Source: WHSW01 sp963846565 (GTDB lineage: Bacteria > Actinomycetota > Thermoleophilia > Solirubrobacterales > 70-9). Taken from it: DNA of 64,000 nucleotides. Shown in pieces: positions 7,624 through 14,255 of this stretch. Under the pieces are notes generated by a model that did no database searches, had not been told where the DNA came from, and worked only from the letters and a program-made list of their open reading frames with translations. Every line of letters starts with the position of its first letter. Position 1 is the first letter of the stretch. A program made the position numbers and the translations under genes. The stretch is from NCBI GenBank assembly GCA_963846565.1, contig CAWJWL010000005.1, forward strand, positions 248,001-312,000. The letters are read 5' to 3'.

Positions 7624-7730
7624 GCGCCTGACGGCCGTCCCCGGAGGGCGAAGCCCGAGGAGACGGGCCGAGCAGGGGTATAAACGCCTGACCCGGCCGT
7701 CCCCGGAGGGCGAAGCCCGAGGAGACGGGC
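7611..7730. repeat. Two tandem copies of a ~60-bp hairpin-forming repeat at a convergent gene junction
   Basis: Copy 1 is 7611-7670 and copy 2 is 7671-7730; they are nearly identical apart from a 2-bp indel and a few substitutions. Each begins AGCAGGnGTATAA, so each carries an in-frame TAA equivalent to the hydratase stop. Each contains a long inverted repeat with core GGGC-GAA-GCCC and outer arms CCGTC/GACGG. The hairpins could act as a bidirectional terminator between the hydratase and the convergent HD gene. A related hairpin (GGC-TTC-GCC core) occurs at 59659-59698. Confidence 0.75.
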
Positions 7731-7746
7731 GGAACGTCCGGTATTC

Positions 7747-8629
7747 CTAGATCCGGAACTCGGTCAGCAGCCGCTTCTCCGACTCGCCCTCCACCTGGGC
7801 GATCACCTCTACGTGGTCGGCCAGGGGCGTGCCGCGGAGCTTGGTCGCCAGCAGGTCGTCGACCTGGAAGATGCCGGCGGAGTTGTTCATCGTGATCTCG
7901 ATGCGGACCGCCCGCTCCGTGCCGGCCAGGATCTCGATCCGGTCGATCGCGGCGGCGGAGATCGCGTGGATGCCCATCTGGCCCGCCTCGACCGGGAGGC
8001 GCGACCGGCCGTGGGCCATGTCAAGCGCGTCGGCAACCCGGACGACGCCGGCCTCGACCGTGTACGGCTCGCCACGGCGCCGATGGCCGATGATCGCGTG
8101 CAGCGACTCGGCGATGACCACGGTGCGCTCGGCCGGGTCCTTGTAGACGTCGGCGAGGAGCTCGCGGAGCTTGCGCTCGGCGAGGAAGAGGCTGAAGGCC
8201 TCGTGATCGGCCCGGTGGATCGACATGCCGATGTCGTGGAGCAGGGCCCCGGCGGCGACGACCACCTCGGCGTCGCGATCGCGCATCGCGTGGTCGGTGA
8301 CCATCGCGGGCTCGCACGCCGCCCTTGATCAGGAGGCGGAAGACCCGCAGGGCGATGTTGAGGACGACGCGGACGTGGACCCACGAGTGGTCCGACATTC
8401 CGAGCCGCTCCGACTGCACCTGGGCCATGTGCCACCAGGCGCGGACCTCGGCGTCGGCGTTCAACCCTTCGAGCAGGGCCTCGAGCTTGCGGTTACCGCG
8501 GGTCGGCACCCCGATCCGCGCCGGCTCGATCGCCTCCGCGGGCGGGCGTCCGAGCTCGCCCGGGCCGGCGGCCGGGGCCTCGTCTCCCGACGGCGGGAGC
8601 TCCTCTTGCTCGGTGTCCTCTGACGCCAT
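7747..8629 (-). CDS. HD-domain metal-dependent phosphohydrolase-like protein, frame broken by one extra base
   Basis: Two overlapping reading frames form one protein. The N-terminal part runs from ATG 8629 (MASEDTEQEELPPSG...) to 'NIALRVFRLLIKGGV'; the remainder continues as 'EPAMVTDHAMRDRDAEVVV...' in the next frame. Removing one C near 8311-8317 gives about 293 aa. The HD core is intact: first His in 'SDHSWVHVR', HD pair in 'GALLHDIGMSIHR', second His in 'SLHAIIGHRR', and a later Asp in 'VVRVADALDMAHGR'. This resembles HD-family nucleotide phosphohydrolases; the substrate is unknown. The total span is 3n+1, and five other genes in the window share the same defect, so an assembly insertion is more likely than true inactivation. 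Confidence 0.8.
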
Positions 8630-8656
8630 CCGATCGCGACTCTACTCTCGCGATCT

Positions 8657-8851
8657 GTGGGCCGAGACGGGGATCTGAGGCCGAGGTGCGGGGAGACCGG
8701 GCTCGCGGTCCCGGAATGCTGCTGCCGGCGCTGCCTCGAGGCGATGCTGCGTGAGTTCGGGCCGGCGATGATCGCCGAGGAGATCAGGATCACGCGGGTC
8801 AAGGACGCCGGCGAGGAGCCGGACGCGACCGAGCGCCGCGAAGCCGCCTAG
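8657..8851 (+). CDS. Small cysteine-rich hypothetical protein
   Basis: 64 aa from GTG 8657, with a Cys-rich centre (CGETGLAVPECCCRRCLEAM) followed by a charged helical tail. Four clustered Cys plus one upstream Cys could bind a metal. It is divergent from the HD gene with 27 bp between starts, too short for two separate conventional promoters unless transcripts are leaderless. No Shine-Dalgarno is visible and no family is recognised. Codon bias fits a real gene, but it is short. Confidence 0.42.
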   Translation: MGRDGDLRPRCGETGLAVPECCCRRCLEAMLREFGPAMIAEEIRITRVKDAGEEPDATERREAA

Positions 8852-9143
8852 ATGTAGCTACCCAACACGCTGTTCGGCTCGCCGCGCGTCTCTCGGCTGC
8901 GGTGAGAGCTGGGCCGGCCGTAGCGTTTCGCGGATGGGTGGGCGTGAGTGTTGCGCGTGTTCGCGCGCCTTTCGCGTGGATTGAGTCTGTTCGCCGGGTT
9001 CGTCCGCCTGGCTGACAGGGGGCTCGGAGTCGAGATCACAGTTAACGACGGAAACGGCACGTTCTCCTCGACCACGCACCCCCCACGCCTACCTGCGATC
9101 CGGGCCAGGATGAACAACGTGTGAAAAAGTGCCCTCCAACAGC

Positions 9144-9189
9144 CAAACGTCCATCTGGCCCCTCCATAGGAGGGTGTTCGGGACGTTTG
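9144..9189. other. Long imperfect hairpin in a 415-bp gene-free stretch
   Basis: Outer arms CAAACGTCC (9144-9152) and GGACGTTTG (9181-9189) are perfect complements, 9 bp. Inside is a second perfect stem CCCTCC / GGAGGG (9160-9165 and 9169-9174) with an ATA loop, the two separated by 6-7 nt internal loops. It ends 77 bp before the GTG of the second enoyl-CoA hydratase. It could be a structured leader, an attenuator or a remnant palindromic element. The rest of the 8852-9266 gap shows no convincing gene. Confidence 0.5.
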
Positions 9190-9266
9190 CTCAGTCGGGC
9201 TGGGCGTCCGGGGCCGCCGGCACGCCTCCGGTGTGCCTAGAGCAACCGAACGCGTACGATCCCGGC

Positions 9267-9992
9267 GTGCCCGAGCTGCTCTCGATCGAGCGCGAGGACG
9301 AGGTGGCGATCGTCACCCTCGAGCGACCGGAGAAGCGCAATGCGCTCTCCATCGACCTCCGCATCGAGCTCGCGGAGGCGTTCGAGTCGCTTTCCACCGA
9401 CGAGCGCACCGGCTGCATCGTCCTCACCGGCGCCGGCTCAGCCTTCTGCTCGGGGATGGACACGGATCAGTTCGGCGGCAGCGCGGCCAACCGCGAGCGC
9501 CTGGTCGAGACGAGCACGCTCGCATTTGCGGCCGTCCGCAACTGCGAACGCCCGGTGGTCGCCGCGGTCAACGGTCCCGCGCTCGCGGGCGGCTTCGCGC
9601 TCGCGCTGCTCTGCGACCTGCGGATCGCCGGCGAGCGCGCGAGCTTCGGCTTCCCGGAGCTCCCAAAGGGCATCCCGCCGAGCTACGCGGCCGCGCGCGC
9701 GGTGCTGCCCGCCACGATCGCCCAGGAGCTCTGCCTCACCGGGCGGATCGTCAACGCCACCGAGGCGCACAGGCTCGGGATCGTCCGCGAGGTGGCGGTC
9801 GGCGAGGTGATCGAGCGCGGGCGGGCTCTCGCACAGCGAGTCGCCGGTCTCCCGCGGCGGGCGATCATCGAGACCAAGCGCAGGACCCTGCTCGAGCGCT
9901 CGCACCTGTGGGGATTCCTCTTCGACGACGAAGAGCGGGTCTTCCGCCGCGCGCTGCTCGGCGAGGCGGACGAACCGGGCAAGGCCGCATAG
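9267..9992 (+). CDS. Enoyl-CoA hydratase/isomerase family protein
   Basis: 241 aa crotonase-fold protein, second in the window and clearly divergent from the first. Visible motifs: 'LERPEKRNALSIDLR', oxyanion-hole segments 'AFCSGMDTDQFGG' and 'GPALAGGFALALLCDLRIA', and 'FGFPELPKGIPPSYAA'. Acyl-CoA hydration or isomerisation is expected; the exact substrate cannot be read from sequence. GTG at 9267 gives the typical start PELLSIEREDEVAIVTLERP. The longer in-frame opening back to 9129 runs through the hairpin region and has no family-like residues, so it is rejected. Confidence 0.9.
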   Translation: MPELLSIEREDEVAIVTLERPEKRNALSIDLRIELAEAFESLSTDERTGCIVLTGAGSAFCSGMDTDQFGGSAANRERLVETSTLAFAAVRNCERPVVAAVNGPALAGGFALALLCDLRIAGERASFGFPELPKGIPPSYAAARAVLPATIAQELCLTGRIVNATEAHRLGIVREVAVGEVIERGRALAQRVAGLPRRAIIETKRRTLLERSHLWGFLFDDEERVFRRALLGEADEPGKAA

Positions 9993-9996
9993 GCCA

Positions 9997-10713
9997 CTAG
10001 TAGACCGGCGAGACCTCGAGCAGGATCAGCGGCCAGACATAGGTCTCCCAGAGCGCCGCGGCGATCAGGACCGGGATCGCGACCGCGACGGTGGCGAGCG
10101 TTGCGGCGAGCAGGTCGTGCCACTCGTTGCGCCGGCTCGCGATCGTCCACGCGGCGAGCGGAAGGAAGAGCGCGACGAGCTCGGGCAGAGCGTGGGGCAG
10201 CACCGACGCCACCAGCAACCCGGGCGAGATGCCGAGCTGGTTCGCGAGCTGGCCGCCGGTGAGACCGAGGGCGTAGGCCTGGGCGACCAGCGAGAAGCCC
10301 GTGACGAGCACCACCCAGGCCATCGCCACCGGACGCGCCTTCTCGTGTACCCAGCGGGAGAGGCCGCTTCGCTTCTCGGCCGAGAGGGCGAGCGAGCTGC
10401 CGGCGATGAACCCGGCGACGCAGGCGGTCGCGTGCAGGGCGAGGACGAGCGAGTTGCGCAGCAGGATCGAGGCGACGTCGTCGGGATCGGCGCCGTCGGT
10501 GACTCCCGGTATGTAGAGCGGGGTGACGTCGACCGGGGCGCTCGCAGCGATCGCCCAGACGGCGAAGAGGAGGGCCGAGGCGACCATGAGCGCGACGCCG
10601 GCCCACCCCTTGAGCACCGACCAGGGGTCGGAGTTCCAGCGCTCGAGCGCTCCGCGGGTGTCGCGGAACCCCTGCACGAGTACCAGCTCGTTGACGCCCA
10701 TCCCGTTCTCCAT
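9997..10713 (-). CDS. SpoIIM-like (stage II sporulation protein M family) membrane protein
   Basis: 238 aa with about five or six hydrophobic helices. The family signature is visible in 'GLLVASVLPHALPELVALFLPLAAW', equivalent to the 'PHG..E' motif of SpoIIM. In spore formers SpoIIM belongs to the DMP peptidoglycan hydrolase complex; in non-sporulating actinobacteria the role of this family is unknown. The gene converges on the enoyl-CoA hydratase with only 4 bp between stops. ATG at 10713, with ATG 10701 as an alternative. A perfect inverted repeat lies directly upstream. It follows the Rpf gene on the same strand, 99 bp apart. Confidence 0.8.
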   Translation of the reverse strand: MENGMGVNELVLVQGFRDTRGALERWNSDPWSVLKGWAGVALMVASALLFAVWAIAASAPVDVTPLYIPGVTDGADPDDVASILLRNSLVLALHATACVAGFIAGSSLALSAEKRSGLSRWVHEKARPVAMAWVVLVTGFSLVAQAYALGLTGGQLANQLGISPGLLVASVLPHALPELVALFLPLAAWTIASRRNEWHDLLAATLATVAVAIPVLIAAALWETYVWPLILLEVSPVY

Positions 10714-10714
10714 C

Positions 10715-10731
10715 GGCGCGCATTGCGCGCC
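10715..10731. repeat. Perfect 7-bp inverted repeat immediately upstream of the SpoIIM-like gene
   Basis: GGCGCGC-ATT-GCGCGCC, arms 10715-10721 and 10725-10731, directly before the ATG at 10713 on the minus strand. It could be a terminator for the upstream Rpf gene, an operator, or a hairpin occluding the start. Only the symmetry is certain. Confidence 0.45.
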
Positions 10732-10812
10732 GCTTGAGAACCATCAATGCCCGCCGGCTGCTCCGCTTCGCGTCCGCTGCCGTCGGGGTTTGTCCCAGGA
10801 CGGGCGCGGCCG

Positions 10813-11382
10813 CTACTGCCCGCAGACGGGCCAGGGGCTCGCGCCGGCCTGGGCGTAGAGGAGGGAGGCTCGGTAGTCCTGCTCTTCCTCGGACGCTTCG
10901 GCGGGATTGCCGGAGCCGCCGACGGAGGCCCAGGTGCCGGTGTCGAACTGGTACTTGCCGTAGTAGCCGGCGGCGTTGACCGCCGTCGGGTCGCCGCCCG
11001 ACTCACAGGCCGCGATCGCCTCGAGAGTCGCCATCGAGACGCCGCCGGCGAGACCGAAGTCGGGCTCGCGGGCCGCCGCCTTGCGGGCCTTCTCGACCCG
11101 TTCGCGCAGGGCGGTGGTCGCGTCGCGGAGCGCCACCGAATCGACGTCGTCGGACTCGAGCGCGCTGCGCTTCGGCGCCACGTCGAACTTCTTCGCTTCG
11201 GCGAAGAGCGCGCGATAGCGGGCGAACTCGCGATGGGTCTCGATCGCCGCGGCGAAGCGTTCGGCCGGGCGGACGAGTGGCGCGATCTCAGGGCTCGCGG
11301 CCTGGGCGGCGGCGACGCCGGTCCCGGCGACGCAGAGCGCTGCCGCGGCAAGTCGAAGCATGCTGGTGCGGGTGCGTGACAC
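10813..11382 (-). CDS. Secreted Rpf-like (resuscitation-promoting factor) lytic transglycosylase
   Basis: 189 aa. The Sec signal peptide (SRTRTSMLRLAAAALCVAGTGVAAAQA) is followed by a charged helical spacer (about 30-115) and a C-terminal Rpf/lysozyme-like domain: 'LEAIAACESGGDPTAVN' with the catalytic Glu in CESGG, then 'GYYGKYQFDTGTWASVGG'. Such enzymes cleave peptidoglycan glycan strands and promote regrowth from dormancy. GTG at 11382 is chosen because GGAGG lies 9 nt upstream and it supplies the arginine-rich signal n-region; the ATG at 11361 would lose it. A consensus CRP site lies about 165-182 bp upstream, in line with CRP control of rpfA known in M. tuberculosis. Confidence 0.87.
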   Translation of the reverse strand: MSRTRTSMLRLAAAALCVAGTGVAAAQAASPEIAPLVRPAERFAAAIETHREFARYRALFAEAKKFDVAPKRSALESDDVDSVALRDATTALRERVEKARKAAAREPDFGLAGGVSMATLEAIAACESGGDPTAVNAAGYYGKYQFDTGTWASVGGSGNPAEASEEEQDYRASLLYAQAGASPWPVCGQ

Positions 11383-11546
11383 GGTTGACCACCTCCGTCT
11401 GGGTGCCCGGGCGGCGATCGGCTCGCCGTGCGAAAGTCGTTTGTGCCGGGCTGTGGCCCGCGGGCTAGGCTCAAGCGCGCCATCCCGGCGCGTGCCCCGC
11501 GGGCTCCGTGTGGACCGGGCAGAGTGGCAGCCGCCCTCCGATATAT

Positions 11547-11564
11547 GTGTGAGGGGTCTCACAC
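11547..11564. promoter_or_regulatory. Consensus CRP/FNR-family operator between the rpf-like and lipoate-ligase genes
   Basis: GTGTGAG-GGGT-CTCACAC is a perfect 7-bp-arm dyad. Its core TGTGA-N6-TCACA (11548-11563) matches the CRP consensus in all ten positions. It abuts the TTG start of the lipoate ligase (11565), where binding would repress, and lies about 170 bp upstream of the rpf-like gene, where it could activate. The regulator gene itself is not in the window. Confidence 0.7.
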
Positions 11565-12386
11565 TTGCAAGCAAACGCTCACAATCCTGCGCTCCCGCCC
11601 CTACGGCTGATTCGCCAGGGGTTCCCGGAGCGCGCCGCCTTCGGCACCGCGGTCTCCGACGCGATCCTCGCCCGCGTCGCGGCGGGGGAACTGGAGCCGA
11701 CGCTGCGTCTCCACCGCCCGGCTCGCGAGCTCGCCTTCTCGAAGCAGGACCGCGCGTCGGCAGGCTTCCCCCGTGCGGTCGAGGCCGCCCGTGCGGCCGG
11801 CTTCGAGCCGGTCGTCCGCCTCGCCGGCGGTCGCGCCGCCGCCTTTCACGAGGGGTCGCTCGCGCTCGCCTGGTCGACCCGCGCCGACCACCCGGCGGCG
11901 ACGACGCGGGACCGCTTCGAGCTCGTTTCCGGAGTGATCGGGGCGGCCCTCGAGCGGCTCGGCGTCGATGCCCGCGTCGGCGAGATCGAGGGCGAGTACT
12001 GCCCGGGTGCCTGGAGCGTCAACGCCGGCGGCGAGCTGAAGCTCGCCGGGATCGGGCAGCGGCTGATCGCGGGCGGCGCTCACGTCGGGGCGGTCCTGGT
12101 CGTCAACGGGTCCGGTCTGCTGCGCTCGGCCCTCGAGCCCGTGTACGACGCGCTCGAGCTCGACTGGCGACCCGAGACGACGGGTGCGATCGACGACGTC
12201 GTTGCGGGGGTGACGCTCGACGATGCCGAGACCGCCCTGCTCGGAGAGATCGGCAACGCGTACGCACTGTCCGACGCGGAGCTCGACCGCGTGACGCTCG
12301 AGCGAGCCGCCGGGCTCGAGGCCGAGCACGCGGCCTTGCCATCATCCGGGCGCGATGGAGGAGACCGAGCCCGGCGGCGAGGCTGA
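11565..12386 (+). CDS. Lipoate--protein ligase A family protein
   Basis: 273 aa BPL/LplA-fold protein that attaches lipoate or octanoate to lipoyl domains of 2-oxoacid dehydrogenases or GcvH. Family features are 'RLHRPARELAFSKQD', 'VVRLAGGRAAAFHEGSLAL' (counterpart of the RxxGGGxVxHD loop) and 'EYCPGAWSVNAGGELKLAGIGQRLI' (lysine of the lipoyl-AMP loop). The TTG start at 11565 is the first in frame and directly follows the CRP-like dyad, so the real start could be slightly further in. The last 32 bp overlap the start of the next gene. Confidence 0.82.
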   Translation: MQANAHNPALPPLRLIRQGFPERAAFGTAVSDAILARVAAGELEPTLRLHRPARELAFSKQDRASAGFPRAVEAARAAGFEPVVRLAGGRAAAFHEGSLALAWSTRADHPAATTRDRFELVSGVIGAALERLGVDARVGEIEGEYCPGAWSVNAGGELKLAGIGQRLIAGGAHVGAVLVVNGSGLLRSALEPVYDALELDWRPETTGAIDDVVAGVTLDDAETALLGEIGNAYALSDAELDRVTLERAAGLEAEHAALPSSGRDGGDRARRRG

Positions 12387-13608
12387 GACGAGACAGCTCG
12401 AGCAGGAGCCGGAGACCGAACGGCTCGAGACCGAGCCCGATCATCACGTCGAGCAGGAGGAGCGGGTCGCCCCGCTCGAGCTCTTCTTCGATCTCGTCTT
12501 CGTCTTCGCGTTCACCCAGGTCACCGCGTACATGTCGGCGACCCCGACCTGGGAGGGCCTCGCCGAGGGTCTGCTGATCCTGACCGCGGTCTGGTGGGCG
12601 TGGGGTGCCTACGCCTGGCTCACCAACTTCGTCGACGCCGACGCGACCAGCGCCCGCCTCGTCGTCTTCGCCTCGATGGGGGCGATGCTGATCGCGGCGC
12701 TCGCGATTCCGGAGGCTTTCGACGACTACGGCGTCCTTTTCGGCTGCGCCTACTTCGTCGTCCGGGCGCTGCACATCTTCTTCTGGGCCTACGCCAACGA
12801 CGACGTCGGCGTCGCGGCCGCGGTCCGCAACCTGGGCCTGACGGCGCTCCCGGCGCCGGCGCTGCTGATCGTCGCCGGGTTCCTCGACGGTGGCGCCCAG
12901 GCATCGCTGTGGATCATCGCCCTGACCGTCGACCTGACCGGGCCGTACCTGTTCGGGGTCGACGGCTACCGCGTCTCGCCCTCGCACTTCGCCGAGCGCT
13001 TCGGCCTGATCATCATCATCGCCCTGGGCGAGTCGATCGTCGCGGTCGGCGCCGGCGTGGCGGGCGTCTCGTTGACCGCCGGGATCGTGATCGCGGCGCT
13101 CGGTGGGATCGCGATCGCCGTCGCGCTCTGGTGGGCCTACTTCGACGTCGTCGCGGTGGTCGCGGAGCGTCGCTTCATACGCGCCGAGGCGCCGGAGCGA
13201 AACCGGATCGCGCGCGACTCCTACAGCTACCTGCACCTGCCGATGATCATGGGCATCGTCCTGCTGGCGCTCGGGATCAAGAAGACGCTCGGCCACGTCG
13301 ATGCGCCGCTCGAGACGGTGCCGGCGGTCGCGCTTTGCGGCGGCGTCGCGCTGTACCTCCTCGGCCATGTCGGCTTCCGGCTTCGCAACGTCGGCACCTG
13401 GAACCGCCAGCGGGCGCTCGCGGCCGTCATCTGCCTCGCTCTGATCCCGCTCGCGACCTCGGCCGACGCGCTCGTCGCGCTGCTGGCCGTCGCCGCCGTC
13501 TGCATCGGCCTGATCCTCTACGAGACGATCCGCTTCCGCGACACCCGCGACCGGATCCGCCATGCGGATTCAGCTTCCGACCCGGAGCAGGGACTGGCCT
13601 CGCAATGA
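12355..13608 (+). CDS. ltrA: Low temperature requirement protein A (LtrA) family membrane protein
   Basis: 417 aa. An acidic N-terminal tail (EETEPGGEAETRQLEQEPE...) precedes the LtrA hallmark 'VAPLELFFDLVFVFAFTQVT' and about eleven to twelve transmembrane segments. Conserved internal motifs include 'FAERFGLIIIIALGESIVAVG' and 'WWAYFD'. LtrA was named for a cold-growth phenotype in Listeria; its transport or enzymatic activity is not established. ATG at 12355. Its TGA stop overlaps the next ATG (ATGA at 13605-13608), implying coupling with the metallophosphoesterase. Confidence 0.92.
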   Translation: MEETEPGGEAETRQLEQEPETERLETEPDHHVEQEERVAPLELFFDLVFVFAFTQVTAYMSATPTWEGLAEGLLILTAVWWAWGAYAWLTNFVDADATSARLVVFASMGAMLIAALAIPEAFDDYGVLFGCAYFVVRALHIFFWAYANDDVGVAAAVRNLGLTALPAPALLIVAGFLDGGAQASLWIIALTVDLTGPYLFGVDGYRVSPSHFAERFGLIIIIALGESIVAVGAGVAGVSLTAGIVIAALGGIAIAVALWWAYFDVVAVVAERRFIRAEAPERNRIARDSYSYLHLPMIMGIVLLALGIKKTLGHVDAPLETVPAVALCGGVALYLLGHVGFRLRNVGTWNRQRALAAVICLALIPLATSADALVALLAVAAVCIGLILYETIRFRDTRDRIRHADSASDPEQGLASQ

Positions 13609-14207
13609 GGATCCTCGCCTTCAGCGACCTCCACCGCGACCTCGGGCAGGCCGAACGCCTGGTCGGGATGAGCGCCGAGGCCGACCTCGTGGTCGGCGCC
13701 GGAGACTTCGCCTCCGTGCACGAGGGGCTCGAGTCCACGATCGAGACCCTGAGCGCGATCGAGACGGAGACGATCCTGGTCCCGGGCAACAACGAGACGC
13801 TCGACGCACTCCGCGCGGCGAGCGAGGGCTGGGACGCGGCCCGGGTCCTGCACGGCTCCGGAACCGAGATCGGTGGGCTCTCCGTCTACGGCCTCGGCGC
13901 CGGCGTGCCCGTGACTCCATGGGATTGGAGCTTCGACCACACGGACGAAGAGGCGACGGCGATGCTCGCCGACTGCCCGGAGGGCGGGCTGCTCGTCCTC
14001 CACTCTCCGCCGAGCGGCCACGTCGACGCATCGTCGGCCGGGGACCACCTCGGATCGGCGGCAATCCTCACGGCCATCAAGACCAAACGCCCCCAACTCG
14101 CTGTCTGCGGGCACATTCACGAGAGCTGGGGCGAGCGCTCGCAGGTCGGCCCCACCGAGATCGCGAACCTCGGGCCCGACGGCGCCTGGTTCGAACTCAG
14201 CCAATGA
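13605..14207 (+). CDS. Calcineurin-like metallophosphoesterase
   Basis: 200 aa protein with the five metallophosphoesterase blocks: 'FSDLHRD' (block I, Asp-x-His), 'VVGAGDF' (II, GD), 'VPGNNET' (III, GNNE), 'LVLHSPP' (IV, His) and 'CGHIHE' (V, GHxH). Such small members hydrolyse phosphomonoesters, phosphodiesters or nucleotides with two metals; the substrate is unknown here. The start overlaps the ltrA stop by 4 bp, suggesting the two proteins are made together. A perfect 6-bp-arm hairpin at 14222-14238 follows the stop. Confidence 0.9.
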   Translation: MRILAFSDLHRDLGQAERLVGMSAEADLVVGAGDFASVHEGLESTIETLSAIETETILVPGNNETLDALRAASEGWDAARVLHGSGTEIGGLSVYGLGAGVPVTPWDWSFDHTDEEATAMLADCPEGGLLVLHSPPSGHVDASSAGDHLGSAAILTAIKTKRPQLAVCGHIHESWGERSQVGPTEIANLGPDGAWFELSQ

Positions 14208-14221
14208 CCAGCCGGGCACAG

Positions 14222-14238
14222 GCTCGATCGACTCGAGC
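14222..14238. terminator. Short hairpin between convergent genes
   Basis: GCTCGA-TCGAC-TCGAGC, arms 14222-14227 and 14233-14238. It lies between the stop of the metallophosphoesterase and that of the convergent ABC permease. No U-tract follows on either strand, as is common in high-GC actinobacteria. Terminator function is inferred. Confidence 0.35.
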
Positions 14239-14255
14239 GCTGACGCGCGTACGGG

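Noticed and set aside
7611..7730. A short CRISPR array
   Set aside because: Only two units, directly abutting with no spacers, and no cas genes nearby.
11383..11540. A ydaO (c-di-AMP) riboswitch upstream of the rpf-like gene, as in other actinobacteria
   Set aside because: I looked for the conserved ydaO core on the minus strand and did not find it; the CRP site is the only clear element.
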